Assembly: GCA_025462725.1 (NCBI GenBank)
Contig: JAOAPE010000014.1
Coordinates: 62,001-126,000, forward strand
Length of the DNA stretch: 64,000 nt
Origin: Terriglobales bacterium
Lineage (GTDB): Bacteria; Acidobacteriota; Terriglobia; Terriglobales; Acidobacteriaceae
Direction: 5' to 3'
Below the pieces are notes generated by a model, which was given only the letters and a program-made list of their open reading frames with translations, had not been told where the DNA came from and did not search any database. This document shows, one piece after another, positions 36,151 to 44,740 of this stretch; position 1 is the first letter of the stretch, and each line of letters opens with the position of its first letter. The translations under genes and the position numbers were made by a program.

Positions 36151-37200
36151 ATGAACAAAAAGCGAGTCCTGGTCACCGTTATCGTGATAATCGTGCTGGC
36201 CGGACTTGCCTACCTGCAATTCCGCACTTGGCGAAAATTTGATTGGGAAATGTTCTTCCGCCAGATCCAGCACGTCCGCGTGCCCAGAGTCATCGCCGCG
36301 GTCGCAATCATTTATGGAGGCTATGTCCTCCGCGCAGCGCGATGGTCAGTGATGTTGAAACCCGTAAAGCCGGTGCCGTGGTCTCGATTGCTCGCGCCCA
36401 TGTTCATAGGATTCACCGGGCTCGCCATCCTCGGACGCCCCGGTGAATTCATCCGCCCTTATCTCATTGCGCGACAAGAACGCCTCACCATTTCTTCACA
36501 GATGGGCGTGTGGACAGTCGAACGAATCTTCGATATGGGAAGCTTTGCGATTCTTGTCGCTCTCGACTTGATCTTCGCTCCGTCGCTCCAGCAGCTTCCC
36601 TACTTCAAGGAGTTCCGCCGGGCCGGTCTTTTTCTCTCAGCTTTCATTTTCATTCTTGGCGTGATCACTTTCTACATCTGGCGAAACGGGAACGGTATGG
36701 CCACCCGCTTACATCGCTGGATTTCTCCTTTGTCAAAAGGTGTCGCGAACAGCGTTGCCGAAAAAGTCCGTGCCTTCGGCATAGGCCTTCACACGATTAA
36801 GGATTTCCGCTCCTTTGTTGAACTGCTTCTGCTCTCTGTTGGACTGTGGCTTTCTATCGGCTACGCCTACTTGCAAGTGACTCGTGCCTTTCATGGGCCA
36901 TTGCAACACATGGAGATCACCCACGTGATTCTCCTCATGGGGTTCAGCATTGCCGGTTCGGCTGTGCAATTGCCGGTGGTTGGAGGAGGTTCGCAGCTTG
37001 CCACCATCGCCGCGCTCGTTAACATTTTCAGTATCCCTAGCGAATTGGCTGTCAGTTGCGGAGTGCTGTTGTGGTTAGTCACGTTTGTCGCCGCCACGCC
37101 GATCGGACTCAGTCTCGCCCGCCACGCCCATCTTTCCATCACAAAGCTGTCCGAAGAGGCCACACCTCACCCGCATGAAGCGGCAACTACCCGGATATAG
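36151..37200 (+). CDS. LPG synthase-like / UPF0104 flippase-domain membrane protein
   Basis: 349 aa with about eight transmembrane helices. It matches the lysylphosphatidylglycerol_TM (UPF0104) family: RAARWSVMLKP after helix 2, GRPGEFIRPYLIA, and VVGGGSQLATIAAL in the C-terminal half. No catalytic MprF cytoplasmic domain is present. Related HpnL proteins occur in hopanoid gene sets, but this copy is 25 kb from the hpn operon and no more specific call can be made. It follows the lytic transglycosylase by 15 nt. Confidence 0.8.
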   Translation: MNKKRVLVTVIVIIVLAGLAYLQFRTWRKFDWEMFFRQIQHVRVPRVIAAVAIIYGGYVLRAARWSVMLKPVKPVPWSRLLAPMFIGFTGLAILGRPGEFIRPYLIARQERLTISSQMGVWTVERIFDMGSFAILVALDLIFAPSLQQLPYFKEFRRAGLFLSAFIFILGVITFYIWRNGNGMATRLHRWISPLSKGVANSVAEKVRAFGIGLHTIKDFRSFVELLLLSVGLWLSIGYAYLQVTRAFHGPLQHMEITHVILLMGFSIAGSAVQLPVVGGGSQLATIAALVNIFSIPSELAVSCGVLLWLVTFVAATPIGLSLARHAHLSITKLSEEATPHPHEAATTRI

Positions 37201-37227
37201 CGCGCTCCCCACTATCTACGCGCCTGT

Positions 37228-37233
37228 TACAAT
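37228..37233 (+). promoter_or_regulatory. TACAAT -10 box upstream of nrdR
   Basis: TACAAT lies 51 nt before the nrdR ATG, giving a leader of about 45 nt, unlike the near-leaderless genes elsewhere in the window. Confidence 0.3.
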
Positions 37234-37284
37234 CTATCTTCGGAACAAAATCCTATACGCTGTAAAAGATAGTCATAGCCAGCC

Positions 37285-37776
37285 ATGAAGTGTCCCTTCT
37301 GTGGGTTCATGAATGACAAAGTCGTGGACTCCCGCGAGAGCAAAGAAGGCGAATCCATTCGCCGACGCCGCGAGTGCCTGAAGTGCGAGCGACGCTTTAC
37401 CAGCTATGAACGCATTGACGAGATTCCCTACATGGTCATCAAAAAAGATGGCCGCCGTGAAAAATTTGAACGCCAGAAGGTGCTCGCCGGAGTATTGCGC
37501 GCCTGCGAAAAGCGCCCCATCTCGATGGGAAAGATGGAACAGCTAGTGAACGAAGTCGAGTCGTACGTCATCGATTCCCCCGAACGCGAACGCACGGCAA
37601 GCGAAGTCGGTGGGATGATCATGAACGGACTGAAGCAACTCGACAAAGTGGCTTACATCCGCTTCGCTTCCGTATATCGCGACTTCAAGGATGTAAGTGA
37701 GTTCCGCGCCGAACTCGAAAGCCTGCTTAACGCAAAAGAAGCGAAGCCGGCCAAAGCAAAAAAGAGCAGCATCTAG
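37285..37776 (+). CDS. nrdR: Transcriptional repressor NrdR
   Basis: 163 aa, standard family length. N-terminal zinc ribbon (CPFCGFMNDKVVDSR ... CLKCERRFTSYE) followed by an ATP-cone domain (VIKKDGRREKFERQKVLAGVLRACEKR). It represses ribonucleotide reductase genes through ATP/dATP binding. The C-terminus carries a short Lys/Ala-rich tail beyond the core. No nrd genes or obvious NrdR boxes are in the window. Confidence 0.97.
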   Translation: MKCPFCGFMNDKVVDSRESKEGESIRRRRECLKCERRFTSYERIDEIPYMVIKKDGRREKFERQKVLAGVLRACEKRPISMGKMEQLVNEVESYVIDSPERERTASEVGGMIMNGLKQLDKVAYIRFASVYRDFKDVSEFRAELESLLNAKEAKPAKAKKSSI

Positions 37777-37792
37777 GTTTTGGAATCTTTCT

Positions 37793-37813
37793 GACTACCG
37801 ACTACTGACTACT
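37793..37813 (+). repeat. Three tandem 7-mers upstream of the isocitrate dehydrogenase gene
   Basis: GACTACC, GACTACT, GACTACT in direct succession, ending 7 nt before the ATG at 37821. No ribosome site is otherwise visible in the gap. Confidence 0.7.
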
Positions 37814-37820
37814 GGTTTTT

Positions 37821-38882
37821 ATGGCTCACCAAATCACATTGCTCCCCGGCGACGGCATCGGCCCTGAAGTAGCGAACGCCACTGTTCGCATCCTCGACGC
37901 AACTGGCGTGAAATTCGATTGGGAAAAATTTGAGGTCGGCGCTGAAGCCTTCCTGAAGTACAAAGAATACGTTCCCAAGGACGTTTACGAATCCATAGAG
38001 CGCACTCGCGTCGGACTCAAAGGCCCGGTTACGACACCCATCGGCGGCGGATTCGCCAGCATCAACGTCTCGCTCCGCAAGAAATACGAGCTCTTCGCAA
38101 ATTTCCGCCCCATCAAGAACCTGCCCGGCATTCCCACCCGATACCCGGGCGTCGATCTCATCATCGTTCGCGAGAACACCGAGGGCGAATACGTCGGCAT
38201 CGAGCATGAAGTAGTACCCGGCGTCGTCGAAAGCATCAAGATCATCACGGAAAAAGGTTCCACTCGCGTCTCGAAGTTTGCCTTCCAGTACGCGCGCGAT
38301 TTCAAGCGCAAGAAGATCCACGCCATCCATAAAGCCAACATAATGAAGATGAGCGACGGCCTCTTCCTAGCCTGCGCTCGCAAAGTGTCAAAGGACTACC
38401 CCGAGATTACCTACGATGAGAACATCATTGACGCAACCTGCATGCAGTTGGTGATGAATCCGTATCAGTATGACGTGCTGCTTATGGAAAATCTCTACGG
38501 AGACATCGTCTCCGATCTCTGCGCCGCGTTCGTCGGCGGACTCGGCCTAGTCCCCGGCGCAAATCTCGGACACGAATGTGCGATCTTCGAAGCCGTACAC
38601 GGCTCCGCTCCCGACATCGCTGGAAAGAAAATTGCCAACCCGACAGCTCTCTTGCAATCCGGAGTGCTGATGCTCCATCACATCAAAGAGCACGACGCCG
38701 CTGGGAGAGTGCAAAACGCGCTCGAGTGGGTTTACCGCAAGAAGAAGGACAAACTCACCCGCGATGTGGGCGGCCCTGCCTCCACAGACGAATTCGCGGA
38801 TGCAGTGATTGAAGCCCTGTCCGACCCCCAATCGCAAGCACCCTACGTGGAACCCACAGAAAAAGTTGCGGCTTCCTCGTAA
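37821..38882 (+). CDS. Isocitrate dehydrogenase (NAD-type, IDH/IPMDH family)
   Basis: 353 aa. LLPGDGIGPEV at the N-terminus, substrate motif SINVSLRKKYELFANFRP with the catalytic Ser and Arg residues, ENTEGEYVG, the Tyr/Lys region KFAFQYARDF and HKANIMKMSDG, and metal-binding LYGDIVSDL. The pattern resembles eukaryotic and some bacterial NAD-dependent IDH rather than LeuB, so TCA-cycle function is likely. 3-Isopropylmalate dehydrogenase is the alternative. The stop overlaps the next ATG by 1 nt (TAATG). Confidence 0.85.
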   Translation: MAHQITLLPGDGIGPEVANATVRILDATGVKFDWEKFEVGAEAFLKYKEYVPKDVYESIERTRVGLKGPVTTPIGGGFASINVSLRKKYELFANFRPIKNLPGIPTRYPGVDLIIVRENTEGEYVGIEHEVVPGVVESIKIITEKGSTRVSKFAFQYARDFKRKKIHAIHKANIMKMSDGLFLACARKVSKDYPEITYDENIIDATCMQLVMNPYQYDVLLMENLYGDIVSDLCAAFVGGLGLVPGANLGHECAIFEAVHGSAPDIAGKKIANPTALLQSGVLMLHHIKEHDAAGRVQNALEWVYRKKKDKLTRDVGGPASTDEFADAVIEALSDPQSQAPYVEPTEKVAASS

Positions 38883-39643
38883 TGCGCGTTCTCCTCGCCT
38901 CGCTTCTGCTCGTCCTTGCTCTCGGTTGCAGCGAAAAACCACACACGCCGACAGCGACCTCGCCGACCGGACCCGTCACTCCCATTGATTCCGCCACCAC
39001 TGCCACAATTACAGGCGTGATCACCTTCGACGGCATCGCACCCAAGCCAGTTCCGATTGACATGTCACAAGACCCAGCCTGCGTAATGGGAACCGAACCA
39101 AACTTCAGCCAGTCACTCACGGTCGAAAACGGAAAACTGCAAAACGTCTACGTCTATATCAAGGACGGACTCGGCAATCGCATCTTCGCCACACCTTCAG
39201 AGCCCGCCACCCTCGACCAGCACGGTTGCCGATACGTCCCCCACGTTCTCGGTATCATGACCAACCAGAAGCTGCGAATCCTCAACAGCGATCTCGCGTT
39301 GCACAACGTCCACCCCGCCGCACACGACAATGCATCCTGGAACATCTCGCAATCACCGAAGGGCGAGCCGATTGAGCAAAGTTTCTCCAAGCCCGAACTG
39401 ATGATTCCCGTGAAATGCAATCAGCACCCGTGGATGAAGATGTACCTCAACGTCTCGTCGAGTCCTTTCTTCTTCGTAACCGGCAAGGACGGAAAATTCG
39501 AGATCAAAGGACTCCCACCCGGCGACTACACCATCGCTGCTCTTCATGAACGACTCGGCGAGAAGACGCAGAGGATCACGGTTGCGCCGAAGGAAGCTAA
39601 ATCAATCTCTTTCAAATTCAGCCCTACTGACGACAGCAAGTAA
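38882..39643 (+). CDS. Cupredoxin-like lipoprotein with an added beta-sandwich
   Basis: 253 aa. Signal peptide with lipobox LALGC, so lipid-anchored outside the cytoplasm. The middle has a cupredoxin-like end: LHNVHPAAHD and VKCNQHPWMKM, which supply His, Cys, His and Met in the order of a type I copper site. From about residue 195 (GKFEIKGLPPGDYTIAALHE) comes a carboxypeptidase-regulatory-like beta-sandwich. It sits between isocitrate dehydrogenase (1-nt overlap) and ctaA, so electron transfer or copper handling for the terminal oxidase is plausible. Function inferred. Confidence 0.82.
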   Translation: MRVLLASLLLVLALGCSEKPHTPTATSPTGPVTPIDSATTATITGVITFDGIAPKPVPIDMSQDPACVMGTEPNFSQSLTVENGKLQNVYVYIKDGLGNRIFATPSEPATLDQHGCRYVPHVLGIMTNQKLRILNSDLALHNVHPAAHDNASWNISQSPKGEPIEQSFSKPELMIPVKCNQHPWMKMYLNVSSSPFFFVTGKDGKFEIKGLPPGDYTIAALHERLGEKTQRITVAPKEAKSISFKFSPTDDSK

Positions 39644-39706
39644 GTCTCGCTCCGCTCTGTTAAAATCTACTGTTCCCCTTCTAGTCGGGATTCGACGGAG
39701 TTTCAT

Positions 39707-40657
39707 CTGAATTCGCTTCGCTCATCTACTGCAACGTACAACCCCGCATATCATCGCTTCACGTTGTTCTTGTCGCTTTGCGTTTTTCTGCTGATCATCG
39801 CAGGCGCGCTCGTGACCAGCAATGACGCGGGACTCGCCGTCCCTGATTGGCCCACCAGCTTCGGTTCGTTCTACAAGATTCCTCCCATGGTCGGCGGCGT
39901 GAAGTACGAACACGGACACCGCATGATCGCGCAGTTCGTCGGCTTCCTCACCATCATTCTCGCCATTTGGACACAGCGAGTTGATCGCCGCCGCAACATC
40001 CGCATCCTCGGTTGGACAGCCCTCGCCCTCGTCATAACCCAAGGCATTCTCGGCGGACTTACAGTGAAGATGCTTCTTCCCTGGTACGTCTCCACCGGGC
40101 ACGCGATGCTCGCGCAAACATTTTTCTCTCTCACGATTCTGATGTCCATCTTCTCCAGCCGACGCTGGCTCGAATCTCCTCCGAAATCATCGCTGCCGGA
40201 CTCCGGCACCTTCGGACTTCGCAATCTCAGCCTGCTCGCGCTTCTCGCTGTGTATATGCAGTTGTTCCTCGGCGCAGCCTTCCGACACGGCGGGATGCAC
40301 TTTCTCCCGCACATCATCGGCGCAGCATTCGCCACAGTTATTCTTCTCTGGGCTTCAATTCGCGCACTGACCGGATACGCAAACGTTCGTCCCATCCGCG
40401 CAGCCGCAAGCGCAATCCTCGGACTTCTATTCCTCCAACTCGTCCTCGGCTTCGGCGCTTATCTCACTCGCGTCGAATGGGGCAAAGATGCAGCGCAACC
40501 TCGCATGAGTATGGTGGCCACCACCGTAGCCCATGTCGCCATCGGCGCCCTCTTGCTCGCGCATTGCTTCATGCTTGCCGTCCAAGCGTATCGGCATCTC
40601 AGCTCACGCGCTGCTGAGACCTCGCTCTCGTCGGATCCCAAGGCTGTCACGGCATGA
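39707..40657 (+). CDS. ctaA: Heme A synthase CtaA (probable CTG start)
   Basis: About 316 aa with eight transmembrane helices. It oxidises the C8 methyl of heme O to a formyl group for heme A. VTSNDAGLAVPDWPTS and EHGHRMIAQ (heme-ligand histidines) near the start, and GHAMLAQ and HGGMHFLPH later, mark the COX15/CtaA family. The frame is open from CTG 39707, giving a family-like N-terminus (TYNPAYHRFTLFLSLCV), and GGAG lies 6 nt before it. The next standard start, TTG 39764, begins inside the first helix and lacks a ribosome site. It overlaps ctaB by 4 nt. Confidence 0.88.
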   Translation: MNSLRSSTATYNPAYHRFTLFLSLCVFLLIIAGALVTSNDAGLAVPDWPTSFGSFYKIPPMVGGVKYEHGHRMIAQFVGFLTIILAIWTQRVDRRRNIRILGWTALALVITQGILGGLTVKMLLPWYVSTGHAMLAQTFFSLTILMSIFSSRRWLESPPKSSLPDSGTFGLRNLSLLALLAVYMQLFLGAAFRHGGMHFLPHIIGAAFATVILLWASIRALTGYANVRPIRAAASAILGLLFLQLVLGFGAYLTRVEWGKDAAQPRMSMVATTVAHVAIGALLLAHCFMLAVQAYRHLSSRAAETSLSSDPKAVTA

Positions 40658-41637
40658 ATACGCCTATTCCCAATCCCGGCGTTGATGACACCATTCGCGG
40701 AGTAGCTCCCACCCGTACCGTAGGCGAGACCTACGCACCGGCACCAGTCTCAAGAACCACCGACGTGATCACGCTATTCAAGTTGCGTGTCACCTCGATG
40801 ATCATCCTCACCGCCTGGGCTGGCTACTACATGGCCGCAAGGAAACATGGCCTTCCCCCGATGAGTCTGCAACTCCTCTTCACATTAGTAGGAGTCGCCA
40901 TGGTGGCATCGGCCGCAGCGGCGCTCAACCAGGTTATCGAGCGCGATGCGGATGGCCGCATGGTGCGCACCAAGGATCGCCCGCTACCAACTAAGCGGCT
41001 GACCGTCCGTTTCGGCTATACCATTGCCGTGGTCACTGGCATCGTTGGCATTTGTCTACTCTGGTCTTTCGCCAACCTGCTGACCGCCGGCTTGGCACTG
41101 CTGACCGCGTTCTTCTATGCCTACGTTTACACTCCACTGAAACCGATCGCGCCCATCTCAACTTTTGTCGGCGCTTTTCCCGGCGCCATGCCGGCAGTCC
41201 TTGGCTGGACAGCGGCCTCCGGCAAGATCGAATGGGAATCGCTCGCGCTTTTCGGCATTGTCTTCTTCTGGCAATTCCCGCATTTTCTCGCCATTGCATG
41301 GCTCTATCGTGAGGATTATGAACGCGCCGGAATTCGCATGTTGCCTGTGCTTGACCGCACCGGCAAACGCACCGTCTTTGAGATCCTCTGTTATGGCGCC
41401 GCATTGATTCCGGTTAGCCTTGCGCCTGTATATCTGAAGATGTCCGGACAGATGTATCTCATCGGAGCGCTCTTGCTCGGCCTCGCATATCTCGCCTTCG
41501 GTGTGCGCTTGGCGATACTCAACTTGCCGCCATCCGCCGCGCACTCCAAGAAACACGCGCGACACCTCCTGCAAGCCTCTGTCATCTATCTGCCACTGCT
41601 TCTTGCGTTGTTGATGATCAATGGAGCCTCCCGGTGA
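40654..41637 (+). CDS. ctaB: Protoheme IX farnesyltransferase CtaB
   Basis: 327 aa UbiA-family membrane protein with about nine helices. It transfers a farnesyl group to heme B to make heme O, the substrate of CtaA. The signature NQVIERDADGRMVRTKDRPLP contains the first Asp motif; the second is in REDYERAGIRMLP. The first 40 residues are a disordered hydrophilic extension. The farnesyl diphosphate it uses can be made by IspA in the same window. It overlaps both neighbours (ATGA, GTGA). Confidence 0.95.
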   Translation: MNTPIPNPGVDDTIRGVAPTRTVGETYAPAPVSRTTDVITLFKLRVTSMIILTAWAGYYMAARKHGLPPMSLQLLFTLVGVAMVASAAAALNQVIERDADGRMVRTKDRPLPTKRLTVRFGYTIAVVTGIVGICLLWSFANLLTAGLALLTAFFYAYVYTPLKPIAPISTFVGAFPGAMPAVLGWTAASGKIEWESLALFGIVFFWQFPHFLAIAWLYREDYERAGIRMLPVLDRTGKRTVFEILCYGAALIPVSLAPVYLKMSGQMYLIGALLLGLAYLAFGVRLAILNLPPSAAHSKKHARHLLQASVIYLPLLLALLMINGASR

Positions 41638-42644
41638 CCGCAAGTTCCCTTCAATCTCGCACCGCAGCTTCTGAGGATTTAGCCCGTCCGAATTCTGCTA
41701 TCAGGGTCTCGGGCATCACTCACCGGTATGGCGACCGCGTGGCGCTCAACAATGTTTCGTTCGATGTTCCCACCGCAGAGATTTTCGGACTCCTCGGCCC
41801 CAACGGCAGCGGCAAAACATCCCTCTTCCGGATTCTCTCCACCCTGATGCTGCCCACCAGCGGCACTGCAACGATTCTCGACGCCGATGTTGTGAACGCT
41901 TCCAACGCGGTGCGTCGCAATATTGGAGTCGTCTTCCAAGCCCAGAGCGTGGACATCAAGCTTTCCGCATCAGAAAATCTGCATCACCAAGGCCACCTGT
42001 ACGGACTTCGCGGCCGCGCTTTGGATGCGCGCGTTACCGAGATGCTCGAGCGAGTCGGTCTCGCCGATCGCGCCAACGAGCGAGTAGAAACCTTCTCCGG
42101 CGGAATGCAACGCAGAGTGGAATTGGCAAAGGGTCTCCTCCATCGTCCTTCGGTGTTATTGCTCGACGAACCAACAACTGGTCTCGATCCCGGAGCAAGA
42201 CGCGACGTCTGGAACTATCTCAACATTCTCCGCCACTCGGAAGCCGTCACCATTCTCGTTACAACGCACCTGATGGAAGAAGCCGAAAAATGCGATCGCC
42301 TCGTTATTTTGAATGAAGGCAATCTCGTGGCGCTTGGAACTCCAACGGAATTGAAGTCAGAGATTGGCGGCGATGTCATTGTGCTCGAATCGCTTGATCC
42401 CGCTGCACTGGCCGCCGGCATCAGCAATCGCTTCGGATTAAAAGCCCTTGTAGTCGGCGACAAAGTCCGGCTTGAGATAAAGAACGGACACCGTTTCGTC
42501 ACCGACGTGGTTGAAGCGTTCTCTGGCGCCGTCACTTCCGTCTCCGTCAGTAAACCGAGCCTCGAAGACGTTTTCATCGCTCGCACCGGACACCGCTTCT
42601 GGACAGAGCCGCAGCCCGCGAAATCGGAAAAGGGCAAACACTGA
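41634..42644 (+). CDS. ABC transporter ATP-binding protein (CcmA/DrrA-like)
   Basis: 336 aa. Walker A GPNGSGKTS, signature FSGGMQRR, Walker B LLLDEPTTGLDP and switch His (THLMEEAEKC) are all intact. The C-terminal about 90 residues form the extension common in DrrA-type exporters. With the next gene it forms an ABC-2 transporter. Its coupling to ctaB (GTGA overlap) places it in the heme A/oxidase maturation operon. It may export a cofactor, copper ligand or lipid, but no substrate can be read. Confidence 0.93.
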   Translation: MTASSLQSRTAASEDLARPNSAIRVSGITHRYGDRVALNNVSFDVPTAEIFGLLGPNGSGKTSLFRILSTLMLPTSGTATILDADVVNASNAVRRNIGVVFQAQSVDIKLSASENLHHQGHLYGLRGRALDARVTEMLERVGLADRANERVETFSGGMQRRVELAKGLLHRPSVLLLDEPTTGLDPGARRDVWNYLNILRHSEAVTILVTTHLMEEAEKCDRLVILNEGNLVALGTPTELKSEIGGDVIVLESLDPAALAAGISNRFGLKALVVGDKVRLEIKNGHRFVTDVVEAFSGAVTSVSVSKPSLEDVFIARTGHRFWTEPQPAKSEKGKH

Positions 42645-43486
42645 TGGCGAACATCGCACTTCCCAGACCCGCTTCACAAATGCTTCCGAATAACCAACCG
42701 GTCAGCATTTGGCTTCCTGCTGCATCCCTTTGGTGGCGGGAGATGGTTCGCTTCTACCGACAGCGCAGCCGCGTAGTCGGAGTGATCTTGTCTCCGCTGG
42801 TCTTCTGGCTATTATTAGGCGGAGGATTCGCCCGCTCTTTCCGCACTGGAACCGCAGGTGCCGAGCAGAATTATCTCGAGTACTTCTTTCCGGGCGCGCT
42901 GGTCATGATTGTCCTCTTCACCTCCATCTTCACCATGATGTCCGTCATTGAAGATCGCAAAGAAGGATTCCTGCTCTCGGTGATGGTTGCGCCCATCCAT
43001 CGCTCGGCAATTGTGCTCGGCAAAGTTCTTGGCGGCACCACACTCTCCGCCATTCAGGGACTTATCTTTCTCGCGCTCGCCCCAGCAATCGGCATACGCA
43101 TCGGAATCGATCAGTTTGCACTCGTGGTTTTAATCGTCTTCCTGACTGCATTCGCGCTCACAGCTCTGGGATTCGCAATCGCTTGGAAGCTCGACTCCGC
43201 TTCAGCCTTTCACGCCATCGTGAATCTTTTTCTCATCCCGCTATGGCTACTCTCCGGTGCACTCTTCCCTGTGAGCGGCGCTTCCGGTTGGATACGCGTC
43301 CTGATGCGCATTAACCCGCTCACATACGGAGTGGAATCACTGCGTGCGGTCTTATTCCCGCAAATGGTCTCAAACGAAGACTTCGCATTGTCGACGTCCA
43401 TCGGGATTTTGGCGACCTTCTCCGCGGTAGTCTTTGCGATCGCGTACGTCGTTGCGAACCGGCGGAGCACGAAGCCCGCGGCCTGA
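42644..43486 (+). CDS. ABC-2 type transporter permease
   Basis: 280 aa with six transmembrane helices of the ABC-2 membrane fold; WREMVRFYRQRSRVVGVILSP at the N-terminus and NPLTYGVESLRAVLF near the end are typical. It partners the ATPase upstream (1-nt overlap). It is the last gene of the coupled oxidase-maturation run; a 250-nt gap with its own promoter follows. Confidence 0.93.
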   Translation: MANIALPRPASQMLPNNQPVSIWLPAASLWWREMVRFYRQRSRVVGVILSPLVFWLLLGGGFARSFRTGTAGAEQNYLEYFFPGALVMIVLFTSIFTMMSVIEDRKEGFLLSVMVAPIHRSAIVLGKVLGGTTLSAIQGLIFLALAPAIGIRIGIDQFALVVLIVFLTAFALTALGFAIAWKLDSASAFHAIVNLFLIPLWLLSGALFPVSGASGWIRVLMRINPLTYGVESLRAVLFPQMVSNEDFALSTSIGILATFSAVVFAIAYVVANRRSTKPAA

Positions 43487-43533
43487 GCTTCAGCTCTTCT
43501 ATATAACTTTAAGAAAAGTGCAAGTTATTTCCA

Positions 43534-43562
43534 TTGACAAATAGAAAACGACGTCCTATTCT
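43534..43562 (+). promoter_or_regulatory. Near-consensus sigma-70 promoter
   Basis: TTGACA (43534-43539), exactly 17 bp, TATTCT (43557-43562). The best match to the vegetative consensus seen in the window. It predicts a start near 43570 and a 165-nt leader before the DUF420 gene. The leader has no recognisable riboswitch or tRNA and no clear ORF. Confidence 0.75.
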
Positions 43563-43698
43563 GAAGACAAACGTGATCACTGAATAGCGTTCATTTTCAG
43601 AGATCCTTTTCCCCTAAAATCGTCATTCTGGCTATCTTAGCTATGGGGGAGGGGGTAGCGGGTTTCAGACTGTGAACCAGTTGTAACGAACGGTTTTG

Positions 43699-43729
43699 AA
43701 TCACAAATTAGAAATCATAAATCACAAAT
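43699..43729 (+). repeat. Direct repeats at a possible operator
   Basis: AATCACAAAT occurs at 43699-43708 and 43720-43729, 21 bp centre to centre, that is two helical turns on one DNA face, 7 nt before the DUF420 ATG. Could bind a dimeric regulator. Confidence 0.4.
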
Positions 43730-43735
43730 CGCCTC

Positions 43736-44164
43736 ATGCCCGACCCGTCCTTCTATCCCGCTCTCAATGCCACCCTGAACGGCACCTGCGCCGTCCTGCT
43801 CGTCACCGGACATCGCTTCGTCGCGCAGAAGCGCATCACCGCACATCGCAACACGATGATTGCCGCGTTCTTCACCTCGGCGGCATTCCTGACTTCGTAC
43901 CTCTACTATCACTTCGTCATAAAACTCACCACACCGTTCCAGGGCCACGGCTGGATTCGTCCCGTTTACTTCACCATCCTGCTGACGCATACGATTCTCG
44001 CAGCCACCGTCGTTCCGATGATCCTCGTGACACTCTCCCGTGGGCTGCGCGCGCGCTATGACAAGCATCGCCGCATCGCTCGCTGGACGTATCCCGTCTG
44101 GCTTTATGTCTCCGTGACCGGAGTGATCATCTACTTCATGCTTTATCACTGGTTCACAAGTTGA
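43736..44164 (+). CDS. ctaM: DUF420 membrane protein (CtaM-like)
   Basis: 142 aa with four transmembrane helices. Conserved DUF420 features: NATLNGTCAVLLVTGHRFV at the first helix, HRNTMIAAF, SYLYYHF, and YFTILLTHTILA with histidines suited to heme or copper binding. In Gram-positives CtaM is needed for heme A oxidase assembly. Proximity to ctaA/ctaB supports that role here. It has its own promoter, not a shared transcript with the ABC genes. Confidence 0.85.
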   Translation: MPDPSFYPALNATLNGTCAVLLVTGHRFVAQKRITAHRNTMIAAFFTSAAFLTSYLYYHFVIKLTTPFQGHGWIRPVYFTILLTHTILAATVVPMILVTLSRGLRARYDKHRRIARWTYPVWLYVSVTGVIIYFMLYHWFTS

Positions 44165-44246
44165 AGGCCACCCGGGATGACACTCCGCATGGCTACTGAT
44201 ATATTGACCGCATCCAAAACTGAATTTAGAAAAGGACCCCCCGCAC

Positions 44247-44720
44247 ATGGCGAAGAGCGTTAACAAAGTCATCCTCATCGGAACTCTGGGCAAAGACCCG
44301 GAACTGAAGTACACACCGCAAGGCACTGCCGTGACCAAGTTCAGCATGGCCACCAATGAAAGTTTCAAGGACAAGCAGAGCGGCGAATGGAAAGAGCGCA
44401 CAGATTGGCACAATATCGTGTGCTGGCAGCGCACCGCGGAAGTAGCCGCGGAATATTTGAAGAAAGGCCGCCAGGTCTATATCGAAGGACGCCTCACCAC
44501 CCGCTCTTGGGACGACAAAGAAACCGGCCAGAAGAAATACATGACGGAAGTCGTCGTCAATGATCTGGTGTTGCTCGGCGGCAAAGGTGGAGCAGGCGGC
44601 TCTGACAGCGAAGGCGGCGGCGGACGCAAATCCTCCGGCTCCGGCTTCGATCAGCGTCCCGCAGCGGAAGACAACTTCGCCCAGAGCACCGAGATCACCG
44701 ACGAAGATATTCCGTTCTAG
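44247..44720 (+). CDS. ssb: Single-stranded DNA-binding protein
   Basis: 157 aa. OB-fold residues 1-108 with [23 protein letters not shown] and [18 protein letters not shown], a Gly-rich disordered linker, and the acidic tip DEDIPF that binds replication and repair partners. An AAAGGA ribosome site is present. Candidate promoter TTGACC (44204) with TAGAAA 17 bp on. No rpsF/rpsR neighbours, unlike many bacteria. Confidence 0.97.
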   Translation: MAKSVNKVILIGTLGKDPELKYTPQGTAVTKFSMATNESFKDKQSGEWKERTDWHNIVCWQRTAEVAAEYLKKGRQVYIEGRLTTRSWDDKETGQKKYMTEVVVNDLVLLGGKGGAGGSDSEGGGGRKSSGSGFDQRPAAEDNFAQSTEITDEDIPF

Positions 44721-44740
44721 ACCCGGTGCTGGTACATGCA

